A stretch of DNA of 64,000 bases, taken from NCBI GenBank assembly GCA_965277535.1, contig OZ255825.1, forward strand, positions 1,302,001 through 1,366,000, in the 5' to 3' direction. Positions 1 to 8,105 of the stretch are shown in pieces. The stretch is from Ilyomonas sp965277535 (GTDB taxonomy: Bacteria > Bacteroidota > Bacteroidia > Chitinophagales > Chitinophagaceae). Each line of letters opens with the position of its first letter. Within the stretch, counting starts at the first letter, position 1. A program made the position numbers and the translations under genes. The notes beneath the pieces are model-generated. The model had not been told where the DNA came from. It did not search any database and saw only the letters and a list, made by a program, of their open reading frames with translations.

Positions 1-1212
1 GTAACAAATTCTAAATTGGGAAGCCTTAATTCAACAAACCTTCCAAAGAAAACCAATTTTAAAAACCATAGCGGTTTAGATGCCATGACAGGGAAAGGCA
101 ATTTTGATATTGCCGAATTTATCACTTTGACAATGATTGAAACCTTCCAGAAAATGAATGGAAATTTAATGTTATTGGTTAAAAATTCAGTAATCAAAAA
201 CATCGTTTTCGACCAAAACAAAAATCATTACCAAATATCATCAATAGAAAAACACAGCATTGACAGCAAAAAGGAATTTAATGTTTCTGTTGAAGCCTCA
301 CTGTTTTATTGCCAGTTAAATTCTAATCCATCTTTTGATTGTTTAGAATTTAATTTTTACGACAGTAAAAATTCATATTTGAAATTTGGTTGGTTAACAG
401 ACAAATTTGTTTCAAACATTGACACCTACATTCATACCAAAGAAGTTGATGGTAATTGTCCTTTTGTTTGGCGGCAGGGTTTAAAACACGACTGTTCAAC
501 AATTATGGAGTTAGACAAAGTAAACGGACATTATGTAAATGGACTAAATGAAGAAGTAAACTTAGAAGATGATTTGGTTTACGGTATTCTCAAAAGTTCC
601 GACCTGAAAAATACTGTAATTAATCAGACAAGAAAGTTTACTATCGTAACTCAAAAAAAGGTTGGACAAGATACCAAATTCATCAAAAATGAATATCCAA
701 AAACATATCAATACCTAACGGAACATCAGGAAAACTTTGACGCAAGAAAATCAAGCATATATAACAACAAGCCTAACTTCTCGATTTTCGGTATTGGCGA
801 TTATTCATTCAAACCCTATAAAGTCGCTATTTCAGGGCTTTATAAAACTTTTCATTTTACGTTAATTCTGCCACAAGACAATAAGCCTGTAATGCTTGAC
901 GACACTTGTTATCTGATAGGTTTTGACAAACTTGAATTTGCCGCTTACTCGTTAATACTTTTAAATTCTAATATTGCAATGCAGTTTCTGCAATCAGTAA
1001 CTTTTGCAGATGCTAAAAGAACTTTTACAAAAGACGTTCTAATGCGAATTGACCTTTTGGAATTAGCGAAGAACATCAACAAAACAAACCTGCAAACAGA
1101 ACTTGAGATACTAAACGAAAAGTATAAACTGAATTTGACATTGAATTTATGGGACAGTTTTATAAAAGAAATGATACCAGTGAATAATGGACAAATTGCA
1201 ATATTTGCATAG
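1..1212 (+). CDS. Adenine-specific DNA methyltransferase, C-terminal part (runs off left edge)
   Basis: The frame is open from base 1, so the start lies outside; 403 residues are visible. The first residues (VTNSKLGSLNSTNLPKK), then SGLDAMTGKGNFDIAEF, are the stretch that follows the NPPW catalytic motif in large N6-adenine methylases of restriction-modification systems. The NPPW itself would lie just outside the window, so this is an inference from family knowledge. MNGNLMLLVKNSVIKNI would be the end of the catalytic fold, and AYSLILLNSNIAMQFLQ (about residue 315) lies in a likely target-recognition region. The expected role is methylation of adenine at a specific site, with or without a partner nuclease. 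The gene is AT-rich compared with genes after 4 kb and stops 17 bases before an attC-like site, as gene-cassette cargo does. No nuclease gene is visible next to it. Confidence 0.6.
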   Translation, partial: VTNSKLGSLNSTNLPKKTNFKNHSGLDAMTGKGNFDIAEFITLTMIETFQKMNGNLMLLVKNSVIKNIVFDQNKNHYQISSIEKHSIDSKKEFNVSVEASLFYCQLNSNPSFDCLEFNFYDSKNSYLKFGWLTDKFVSNIDTYIHTKEVDGNCPFVWRQGLKHDCSTIMELDKVNGHYVNGLNEEVNLEDDLVYGILKSSDLKNTVINQTRKFTIVTQKKVGQDTKFIKNEYPKTYQYLTEHQENFDARKSSIYNNKPNFSIFGIGDYSFKPYKVAISGLYKTFHFTLILPQDNKPVMLDDTCYLIGFDKLEFAAYSLILLNSNIAMQFLQSVTFADAKRTFTKDVLMRIDLLELAKNINKTNLQTELEILNEKYKLNLTLNLWDSFIKEMIPVNNGQIAIFA

Positions 1213-1229
1213 ACGAAAAGAAGCACATA

Positions 1230-1410
1230 CGCTTAACATGGGGTTTGGCGTTATTGGGGCCGGACGTTGGAACATCGGCTGTAGTTCGCTATCAGCTTCA
1301 GTTTCAGCTTGACGTTAATAATTCAGCTTTAGTTTATAACTTCAACTTTTAAATCATTTTTGGGCTTCAGTTGTCGGCAGACGGTTTTCAAATATCCCAA
1401 CAACGCCAAG
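1230..1410 (+). other. attC-like recombination site 1, interrupted on its right side
   Basis: A TAAC core (1233-1236, in GCTTAACATG) is followed by one arm, TTTGGCGTTATTGGG (1244-1258), and 137 bases later by its near-complement CCCAACAACGCCAAG (1396-1410), 13 of 15 matching. This is the R''-L''...L' layout of an integron attC. The closing GTTRRRY-type R' is not next to the L' arm; the best candidate, GTTACCTGCC, is at 2768-2777 on the far side of an IS110 element. The site follows the methyltransferase stop by 17 bases. Confidence 0.6.
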
Positions 1411-1446
1411 TTTTCTATGATTCCACAAAATGATTTTTTAGTTCGG

Positions 1447-2513
1447 TTATGCACCTATCCTTTGGTAGTTTTCCACATAAGGCCGCTGATCTCTTAGCAC
1501 TGCAAATATTCTTAGCAGCAGTTTATTTCTGATTGCGTTTATCACACTCATTTTGTTTTTTCCTTCCCTTACTTTCTGCTCATAATAGGTTTTGATGTCT
1601 TTATCCCAGCGAAGAGCGGACATGGCGCATAAATGCAAAAGGCTTTTTAGTTTACGGTTGGCAAACGGACTTACACCTGGTTTAAAGCGAACGCTCGTTC
1701 CGGAACTTTTACTGAAAGGCACCACACCACAATAACAGGCCAGTTGCTTTACATTTTCAAACATGGTAAATCCTTTTGTATACACATACAATGATGCTGC
1801 TGTTTGCAAACCAACTCCTTTGATACTACACATTAATTGAATGCTTTTATTGATGGTTTCTTCACTGCTGATATAAGATTGTATGGAAGCCTCAATCTTC
1901 TCTTTTGCTTTGTTAAGCCCTTTGATGGCCGGAAGTTGAAGCCGCTCTAATTCTGCAGCTTCTTTGCCACCATTACAACTCTTCATTTCTTCAATGGGAA
2001 CGAGGAGCTGTGTGAGCGCATTCACAATCCGGTCGCGCTGTACGAGGTCATGTTCTTAAGTTTTGAAAGCTTTGTGTCCACTGGCTTCCAGAGCCGTGCA
2101 CGATCAATAAAGCGCATGCAATATTCAGCGATCGTAATGGCAGAGGCTTTATCACCTGTTCCTCTTTGAAGGCCCATACTGCGTTTTATTTTGATAGCCA
2201 TCTCAACCCAAAGATTTGCTTTACGGTCTACCAAAAAGTCAATGATCCCGTTGGTATAAAGACCTGTATGCTCCATGCAAATCAAGGTCTCTGATAAAGT
2301 TACTTCGTGTGATTTGAGCCATTGTTCAAAAGACTTAAATCCTTCCCTTGTCTGGCTGAAACAATGGTGATGCAATACACCCGTTTCGGAGAAAAGAAGG
2401 GCAGCATCAAATGATTTTTTAGAGATATCAATCCCGGTAAATGCTTTAAATTTGTTCATAACATTTTCATTTAAACGATGAATAAAAGCCTGAATTTTTT
2501 GAACAGTTATCAA
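1447..2513 (-). pseudogene. IS110-family transposase, frameshifted into two pieces
   Basis: The N-terminal piece (2513 to 2022) is the RuvC-like DEDD domain: GIDISKKSFDAAL carries the first Asp, CMEHTGLY the Glu, and GDKASA stands where the family has DxxDA, so the last catalytic Asp reads Ser (codon TCT). The C-terminal piece (from 2025 to 1447) is the Transposase_20 domain, with the helix-hairpin-helix-like SIKGVGLQTAASLYV and the conserved serine region SKSSGTSVRFKPGVSPFANR. The two reading frames differ by one base. The family sequence is restored by joining ...NMTSY to RDRIVNALTQLL, which places a one- or two-base indel at about 2037-2043. A programmed slip is unlikely because the downstream frame has a stop just before the overlap. 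The frameshift and the missing Asp together suggest an inactive copy. Confidence 0.85.
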
Positions 2514-2561
2514 GACCTTAATAATGGGTCGTGAGCCCTAATTTCTATTTGATTCTTTGTT

Positions 2562-2640
2562 CAAAAAAGCTACCGGAGATTAAAACTTGGCTTAGGTCTT
2601 TGGTCCTTGCCCTAACATAAAGCGCTCCGGTGGCCTTCAG
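2562..2640 (-). ncRNA. Candidate structured RNA (bridge-RNA region) of the IS110 element
   Basis: This lies in the long non-coding 5' part of the element. An outer pairing ACCGGAG (2572-2578) with CTCCGGT (2625-2631) encloses an inner pairing TTAGG (2592-2596) with CCTAA (2611-2615), separated by internal loops. The region is also clearly richer in GC than the bases around it. IS110-group elements are known to encode a bridge RNA with looped stems that pairs with donor and target DNA, made from the non-coding end upstream of the transposase. The position fits; loop pairing to the target was not shown here. Confidence 0.35.
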
Positions 2641-2767
2641 GTTTTTTAAATTTAGTTATTCACTCTTTACTGTGTATTCACAAAAGAAAAAAGTAACAAA
2701 AAAGAAAAAGTAATAATAGTAGTAATATTTTCAATAAAAGGTGTAAACAAATCTAAAGGCCCTGTTC

Positions 2768-2777
2768 GTTACCTGCC
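2768..2777 (+). other. Cassette left boundary core (R'-like), GTTACCTGCC
   Basis: GTTACCTGCC is the exact reverse complement of GGCAGGTAAC at 3691-3700, which opens the attC-like site at the other end of the same segment. In integron cassettes the core at the left junction and the R'' at the right end come from one site in the circular cassette and are complementary, which is what is seen here. It is also the missing right core of attC-like site 1. Confidence 0.6.
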
Positions 2778-2800
2778 ATTTTTATGACCCATAACTATTT

Positions 2801-3648
2801 ATGAATACAGACCAAGCAATTTCAATACTTCAAGACAGGATAAGGGAAGTTGACTCATTTAATTTTGACCCACAAGTTTGGAAAAACCGAACACGTCTTG
2901 ACGTTCAACAAATCTTCGGACAAGTATGCGAGCAATGGATACAAGTTGGACAATTAAACTTTGATACATTTATTACCAGTGAAAAGCAAAAGACATTAGC
3001 AGAAGGAAAAGTACGTGCTAAAAAACTCTTACAATCCTATATTGAGTACATAAATCAGACCGCATCAATAGCAGCACAAAAAAAACAAGAAACCGAAGAA
3101 AAATTTAAAGCACAATATCAAGAATTGCTTAAAGAATGGAACAAATTTGTTCCTCAATACAATCAATTGATGAAAGACCATGATAACTTAATTGAGCAAT
3201 TCAATACAGTTCAAGAGGAAAAGGAAACAATTGAACAAGCAATTCAACAAACTAAAAAGATAGAAGAATATTTTCCAATTCAATTGTTAGACAATACTCG
3301 GGGATATTTAGCGATAACGGGTAATCAATGTAACTCTTGTTTTAATTATGGGCTTAATGATGCGTGCCTTGTTATACTTAGAAAGTTAATCGAAACTCTT
3401 ATTATTGAGTGTTTTGAAAGACACAGAATAGAGACAAAAATTAAGAATCATCAAGGACATTATTTTTTCTTAGCGACTTGATTGATTTATTTACAAATGA
3501 GACTACATGGACAACAAGTAGGAATACAATTTCGAGTTTGCCAAATATTAAGAAGTTAGGTGACTTAAGTGCTCATAACAGACGCTTTAATGCCAAAAGA
3601 CATGACTTAGAAAAAATTCAGGGAGACGTAAGAATTGTAATAGAATAA
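2801..3648 (+). pseudogene. HEPN/DUF4145-like protein, frameshifted near its 3' end
   Basis: The starting frame (226 residues, 2801-3481) begins 24 bases after the cassette core and has a long Gln/Lys/Glu-rich coiled-coil (about residues 85-160). A C-terminal domain follows with ACLVILRKLIETLIIECF, typical of HEPN/DUF4145-like proteins. It stops just after a T-rich run (TTTTTTC near 3466). Another frame continues the domain at once with SDLIDLFTNETTW and KKLGDLSAHNRRFNAKRHD, the conserved LGxxAHN end of this fold, to a stop at 3646-3648. One frameshift in the T-run therefore separates about 55 residues from the rest. It could be real decay or a homopolymer sequencing error. Function is unknown. 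HEPN-like proteins are common in defence and toxin loci, but nothing here shows that directly. Confidence 0.65.
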
Positions 3649-3690
3649 TTGGTTCACTTAATTGACTACCCTACGTGGACAAAATAAAAC

Positions 3691-3826
3691 GGCAGGTAAC
3701 ATTGCATTGGCGTTATAGGGTCTCAAGAACACAGGCTGAACATTTGTAATTCTATTTATATTTGGTGTAAGCATTGGGCTGACGAGCCTTGATTGCCCCT
3801 ATAACGCCAATGCTTCAACGTTAACA
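3691..3826 (+). other. attC-like recombination site 2 (intact)
   Basis: GGCAGGTAAC (R'', 3691-3700) is followed by arm GCATTGGCGTTATAGGG (3704-3720). A 76-base loop and the perfect 17-base complement CCCTATAACGCCAATGC (3797-3813) come next, then CAACGTTAAC (R' GTTAAC at 3820-3825). Pairing continues outwards (TTG with CAA, TAAC with GTTA) with a few unpaired extra bases on one side, the mark of folded single-stranded attC. A plain terminator would not carry the TAAC/GTTA cores. Genes after this point are ordinary chromosomal genes, so this is probably the last site of the array. Confidence 0.65.
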
Positions 3827-3968
3827 GCAACGACAGACGACCTCTCTCATCATTCCGCCATTACTGATGTTTGGCACCCGCAAGCGCACTGTTCAATTTT
3901 GGGCGGGTGAAGAACACTCATGCAGGAGGCGCGTTGATTTGTTTTTATTCGTTTTTAAAACTGCTTCT

Positions 3969-4017
3969 CTTTCAATCTTGACTTTTCTTTCTTGTACCTT
4001 ACTTCTTGAACCTTGCC
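3969..4017. repeat. Heptad array (unit CTTG type), 7 units
   Basis: Seven consecutive 7-base units fill the gap just after the dipeptidase stop: CTTTCAA, TCTTGAC, TTTTCTT, TCTTGTA, CCTTACT, TCTTGAA, CCTTGCC. On the minus strand the unit is roughly wwCAAGr. It is one of nine such intergenic arrays in this window. Bases 3827-3968 between the attC-like site and this array hold no gene I can support. Confidence 0.7.
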
Positions 4018-4020
4018 ACT

Positions 4021-5199
4021 TCACTTTTGATTTGCCCGATAAACGCGTAAGAAGTTTTCACCCAAAATCTTTTTGATGTCTTTATCGCTGTAGCCACGCT
4101 TCATTAATTCTTTCGTAATGAGCGGATAATCCGTAATGTCATCAATGCCTTTTGGTGTGATAGAAATGCCATCCAAATCAGAGCCCAAACCTACATGATC
4201 AATGCCTGCCAGCTTTACTAAATAATCAATGTGATCAATGAGCATACTCAACGGCGGGCGCATGGCTTGCACTTCGCCTTTGTATTTGCTTTCGAGGTAA
4301 TCGCTGGCATAATAACTTTCAGGATTGATTTTTAGGAGCGAATCTCTTTCCTGCTTGTGTCGTGCATTAAAAGCGGCTTCTTTTTTATTGTAGGTACTGT
4401 CAACAAAACCAGGATAAAAATTCACATCAATTACACCGCCATTTTTTGCAATGGCAAGAATCTGGCTATCTTTTAAATTGCGTGGCACAGGACACAAACG
4501 ATAGACATCACTATGCGAAGCCAATACTGGTTTTGTGGTTATTTTCATCACATCCCAAAAGGTTTGTTCTCCAATGTGGCTCACGTCCACCATCATACCC
4601 ATTTCGTTCATCTTTCTTACTACATTTCTGCCCCATTCATTCAAACCTTTGGGCCGCTGCAAATCGGAATCACGCGATTCATCTCTCGCACTCGTTGCCC
4701 ATGAAGTGGAGTTGTTCCAGGTAAGCGTCATGTAGCAAACACCGCGCTGATGAAAGCTATCTAAATACGCCATGTTATCTTCTATCATATGGCCGCCTTC
4801 AACGCCCATCATTGCTGCGAGTTGATGATGTTGCAAGGCTTCCTCCAGATCATGTGTGCCCTTTACAATCCGCATCTGCGCTGGGTTACGGGCAGCAGCA
4901 GTATACAAACTATCAATCTCACGAATCGCCATTTTGAAAGCCCGCCCTTTACCATAACTGCCATCGCAAAAAATAGAAAATACTTGTACATCTATGCCAC
5001 CTTCTCTCATTCTTTTTAAATCTGAGTGCGTTTTTCCTTTCAGTTTTTCATCAAAGCGATAGCCTTTTTCTACACATACCGAAAGAATGTCGTTGTGCGA
5101 ATCGGTAACAATCGCTTCATCATGCAGCTTTTGATACGATGGTTGTGCAAAGACAAAAAATGAGGCAAAAACAAAAAGGAAAAGAAAACAGTATTTCAT
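4021..5199 (-). CDS. Secreted membrane dipeptidase (peptidase family M19)
   Basis: A zinc dipeptidase of the renal dipeptidase family that cleaves dipeptides in the periplasm or outside. Residues 1-19 (MKYCFLFLFVFASFFVFAQ) are a signal peptide. All metal ligands of the family are present: HND at 35-37, Glu134 in VEGGH, His208 in DVSHIG, His229 in ASHSD and Asp341 in GSDLDG. Length 392 is usual for bacterial M19 enzymes. It has its own stop and a 78-base gap from the upstream beta-barrel gene, so it may be read separately or as the last gene of the sigma-factor operon. The downstream side ends in a heptad array. Function is confident; the natural dipeptide is unknown. Confidence 0.92.
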   Translation of the reverse strand: MKYCFLFLFVFASFFVFAQPSYQKLHDEAIVTDSHNDILSVCVEKGYRFDEKLKGKTHSDLKRMREGGIDVQVFSIFCDGSYGKGRAFKMAIREIDSLYTAAARNPAQMRIVKGTHDLEEALQHHQLAAMMGVEGGHMIEDNMAYLDSFHQRGVCYMTLTWNNSTSWATSARDESRDSDLQRPKGLNEWGRNVVRKMNEMGMMVDVSHIGEQTFWDVMKITTKPVLASHSDVYRLCPVPRNLKDSQILAIAKNGGVIDVNFYPGFVDSTYNKKEAAFNARHKQERDSLLKINPESYYASDYLESKYKGEVQAMRPPLSMLIDHIDYLVKLAGIDHVGLGSDLDGISITPKGIDDITDYPLITKELMKRGYSDKDIKKILGENFLRVYRANQK

Positions 5200-5277
5200 A
5201 GCTATGCGGTTAGGTGGGGAAGATAGGAATTTTGAAGATCAGTAACAGACTTTTCAAAACCTGATTCATCCATCAAT

Positions 5278-6393
5278 CTAAAAGCTAAGGCTCACTCTAA
5301 CACCCGGCGTAACGCCTCTGAAGAAATCATGAAAATACATAGATGGCTCAATTGTAATCTTACTAAAATTTATTCTGCCTGCACTCAAACGAAATGTATT
5401 CCTCTCCATCAAATTGCCTTGTCTGCGAATCAGATAACCTAAAGAAAAAATGGTACTGAACGAAAAATCTTTGCGTGCATCATAATCGGTAGTGCCACCT
5501 TGCCCGTAAATGAGTGTAAGAAAATCGTTACGGTATGTTTGCAGTTTACCAGCATCATCTTTAGCAAACAAAAAATGTGGCTCCCATAATACAGCCGGCT
5601 CCCATTTATAAGTGTGTTCCCGATTGGCAAAAACAAACTTAGCACCAACACTAAATGAGGGAACAAAGTACTGTTTGTAGTTCTGAATATTTACCGTTAT
5701 ATAACCATTCACAAAATCGTTAATGGCGCCCGCGGCGAACCCCTTTGGCTGATCGCCCCAAATGTCTCTATGCCCTTTTAAATAGTGTGAGCCACCGCCT
5801 AAAATGAGCGGCCATTTATCATTGATATTATGTTGCAGAACAACAATTTTATCATTCAAAATACCATGCGCATAGTCATTTATTTCGTGAACATTATTGA
5901 GGTAAAAAGTAAGATGATAATAACGTTGATGCGTAAGACTGATCTTTTGTTGCGCCTTTGGCGGATTAACAATCACACCAATGATGTTGATTGTATCTTG
6001 TTCAGTTCTTAACGATGCTAAATCGCCTTTATTCAATAAGAAGCTCGCACCTTTTGGCTGAAACTGTTGAAAGCGTATTTTCTTTCTATTCTGTGCATCG
6101 GTTACATAATCAATCCGCTTCGATGTTAACGGATCAGCAATGGAGTCGCGCAAAGGTTCAATGTCATTTTCAAACACTTGAAGCAATGAATCTACATTGG
6201 CAATGCGTTGCAAATCGGTGATGTCCGTCAACTCAATTTTTACCTTGTTTCCTTTATCAAGATCGAAATAAAACCTTCGGTTAATGATGATGTTTGAGGG
6301 AACTTCAAATGCCTTGTCTGACTGAGCCGTTTGAGCGCAAAGCGTGGCTGTGATGCTTATAAAAAGCATCAGTAAACTGATTTGTTTTTGCAT
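5278..6393 (-). CDS. Predicted outer-membrane beta-barrel protein of the sigma-factor operon
   Basis: Not a family I can name. It has 371 residues with a signal peptide (residues 1-20, ending LCAQ). The first half is mixed and polar. The second half alternates short hydrophobic/aromatic strands with polar turns (GYITVNIQNYKQYFVPSFSV, FSFSTIFSLGYLIRR, NFSKITIEPSMYFHDF) and ends in VRVSLSF; the final Phe is typical of outer-membrane barrels. It starts 7 bases after the stop of the putative anti-sigma gene, so it is probably co-transcribed with it and with the ECF sigma factor. A role as the surface component or target of that sigma system is inference. Confidence 0.6.
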   Translation of the reverse strand: MQKQISLLMLFISITATLCAQTAQSDKAFEVPSNIIINRRFYFDLDKGNKVKIELTDITDLQRIANVDSLLQVFENDIEPLRDSIADPLTSKRIDYVTDAQNRKKIRFQQFQPKGASFLLNKGDLASLRTEQDTINIIGVIVNPPKAQQKISLTHQRYYHLTFYLNNVHEINDYAHGILNDKIVVLQHNINDKWPLILGGGSHYLKGHRDIWGDQPKGFAAGAINDFVNGYITVNIQNYKQYFVPSFSVGAKFVFANREHTYKWEPAVLWEPHFLFAKDDAGKLQTYRNDFLTLIYGQGGTTDYDARKDFSFSTIFSLGYLIRRQGNLMERNTFRLSAGRINFSKITIEPSMYFHDFFRGVTPGVRVSLSF

Positions 6394-6400
6394 GATTATT

Positions 6401-7093
6401 TTAGTTTGAAGACGATGTTATTGGCAGATTGATAAACCCATTTTTGCTTTTTGTTTTTGCAGGATTTGCATACACTTCTTCTTTTCCGATTTGCATAGAA
6501 AACGAGTGCGGATAAACGTTATGCGCTACAATTGGCGCGTCTTCCACAGGCTCGCCCAACTCATTTATATGAATTACTTTAAGCTTTGGTTTTACAGCAA
6601 TTGCAATGTTTGTTTTTGCCATATTTTCAGATGGAGCAACTGCTATCAACGGTTCGTTGTTACTATTGGCATCTTCCCTTTTATTCGTTGCTATTTCTTT
6701 GTTGGTATCAACCACAACAATATTGTTTCTGTTCTTTTTTATAACAGTATTCTTTGCTTTCTTACTCAGTTTTGTAATGGCAATAACTGAATCTTTAATC
6801 AATGGTTTTGTTTCTTTTTTAAGCGCTTTTGTTGATTTGTGAATAAGAGAAACAGAACCATTTACAACATTATTCTTTTTGGTATGAAAAACGAACAATA
6901 AAACAATAACATGCGGCAACAAACAGGCAGCCGCAGCCCAATATAGGATTGCTTTTTTACGTTTCGGTTTATGCAATCGTTGCTGAAGCTTTTGCCAGGC
7001 AACATCTTTATTCAACCGCGCTTCTGTTGGTATAAAATCAGCGTCGTTCAGCTTTTGTTTCCAATGCCAATTGCTATTTTTTTCGTTTTGCAT
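6401..7093 (-). CDS. Putative anti-sigma factor (single-pass membrane protein)
   Basis: Its start overlaps the end of the ECF sigma factor gene by 20 bases, the usual place and coupling of an anti-sigma gene. Residues 1-48 are a charged cytoplasmic part (NWHWKQKLNDADFIPTEAR, then KPKRKK), followed by one membrane segment at about 49-68 (ILYWAAAACLLPHVIVLLFV). A low-complexity Lys/Asn/Thr-rich periplasmic part of about 160 residues comes last. This is the layout of Bacteroidota anti-sigma proteins, but I see no clear FecR or zinc anti-sigma motif, so the call rests on topology and position. Confidence 0.55.
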   Translation of the reverse strand: MQNEKNSNWHWKQKLNDADFIPTEARLNKDVAWQKLQQRLHKPKRKKAILYWAAAACLLPHVIVLLFVFHTKKNNVVNGSVSLIHKSTKALKKETKPLIKDSVIAITKLSKKAKNTVIKKNRNNIVVVDTNKEIATNKREDANSNNEPLIAVAPSENMAKTNIAIAVKPKLKVIHINELGEPVEDAPIVAHNVYPHSFSMQIGKEEVYANPAKTKSKNGFINLPITSSSN

Positions 7094-7628
7094 AATCGCT
7101 TCTTCTTTGTGATAAATTTCTTTGCAGCAGCGCTTTGGCTTTACTCAATTGCGATTTTGATGTGCCTTCTGCAATGCCCAATAAATCTGCAATTTCTTTA
7201 TGATTCATTCCTTCTATTTCATACAAATTGAATACAGTTCGATAACCTGATGGCAATCGTAAAATCAATTCAAAAATCTCTTTTGCCGACAAACGGTTTA
7301 ACGCTTCATCTTCATATTCTATTTCTTCCGAAACTGATTCGGAAAGCACAATAAAAGCATTCTTTTTTCGAAGCTGCATCAGGCATTCATTAATCATTAT
7401 TCTCTTTATCCAGCCAATTAAAGTAGCGTCATTTTGGTAAGTAAACGTTGATAAATGAGTGAAGAATTTATAAAAGCCATCCAGCATGGCTTCTTCTGCA
7501 TCTTCGCTGTTTTTTACATATCGCTTACACAGTAGCATCATACCATCCGACAGCCAATCAAACAAGCGTCTTTGTGCGGTTAGATTGCCCCTCCTGGCGT
7601 CAGTAAGTAGTTGCGGTATATCATCCAT
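7074..7628 (-). CDS. RNA polymerase sigma factor, ECF type
   Basis: 184 residues, the usual length. Region 2 is seen as LFDWLSDGMMLLCKRYVKN with EDAEEAMLDGFYKFF and TLIGWIKRIMINECLMQLR. Region 4 is LPSGYRTVFNLYEIEGMN followed by the helix-turn-helix HKEIADLLGIAEGTSKSQL. It directs RNA polymerase to the promoters of an extracytoplasmic stress or uptake regulon. It is the first gene of a leftward operon with the overlapping putative anti-sigma gene and a beta-barrel gene. The start MDDIPQL is chosen because it precedes region 2 at the normal distance. Its regulon is not visible in the sequence. Confidence 0.92.
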   Translation of the reverse strand: MDDIPQLLTDARRGNLTAQRRLFDWLSDGMMLLCKRYVKNSEDAEEAMLDGFYKFFTHLSTFTYQNDATLIGWIKRIMINECLMQLRKKNAFIVLSESVSEEIEYEDEALNRLSAKEIFELILRLPSGYRTVFNLYEIEGMNHKEIADLLGIAEGTSKSQLSKAKALLQRNLSQRRSDYAKRKK

Positions 7629-8105
7629 AAATAAAAGCCAGCTTCAGTAAATTTTACTTTGCAAACAATTAAATGCAAGTTCAAAGAAAAGCGTTGCCTG
7701 TGCAGTAAAAAAGATGAAAAGTTATTGTAAGAATAAAATGAGTATATAGTTAAGAGGCGCAAAAATCTGACAAAAGCAAAAACAGATATTTTGACCATTT
7801 ACAATGATTACAAAATAAACCAGCAAACGGAGTCCCAATAAGCCTTTCAGTGAGGATAATAATCAACAAAACCAAAAGCAGCTTCAATTCTTTTTGTTTA
7901 CAAAAATGATTGAATAACGTTTATTACTTAAAAAATTAACCTATATTTTTTTATTCTCTATTAGTTGATACTACGTTTCTTGAACTCATTAAATAAAAAC
8001 ATAAGTATTGTGTGGATTGATGGCTTAAAAAAAAGAATAGTATTTGACTGTCTGGTTGTGCAGTCAATAGTCAAAGCACCGATTTGGAATTCTGGTTTCT
8101 AACCT
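7629..8105. other. Divergent intergenic region, no gene seen
   Basis: 477 AT-rich bases separate the leftward sigma factor gene from the rightward glycosyltransferase gene, so promoters for both should lie here. I see no exact TAnnTTTG element in a convincing position, no structured RNA and no open frame with coding character. Confidence 0.5.

Larger units (their letters stand above)
1411..2767 (-). mobile_element. IS110-family insertion sequence, inserted in attC-like site 1
   Basis: The only coding content is an IS110-type transposase on the minus strand. The limits are inferred from the interrupted attC-like site: its left part ends at about 1410 and its right core starts at 2768, giving an element of about 1.36 kb, usual for the family. 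No terminal inverted repeats or target duplication were seen, as expected for IS110. About 250 bases of non-coding DNA lie upstream of the transposase and only about 36 downstream. That is the layout of the IS110 group rather than the IS1111 group. Exact ends cannot be fixed without a second copy. Confidence 0.65.

Noticed and set aside
2022..2050. Programmed -1 frameshift in the IS110 transposase
   Set aside because: No slippery heptamer in the overlap, a stop in the second frame just before it, and IS110 transposases are normally a single frame.
3867..4076. A 69-codon rightward open frame
   Set aside because: It runs antisense into the dipeptidase end and through a heptad array, with no coding character.
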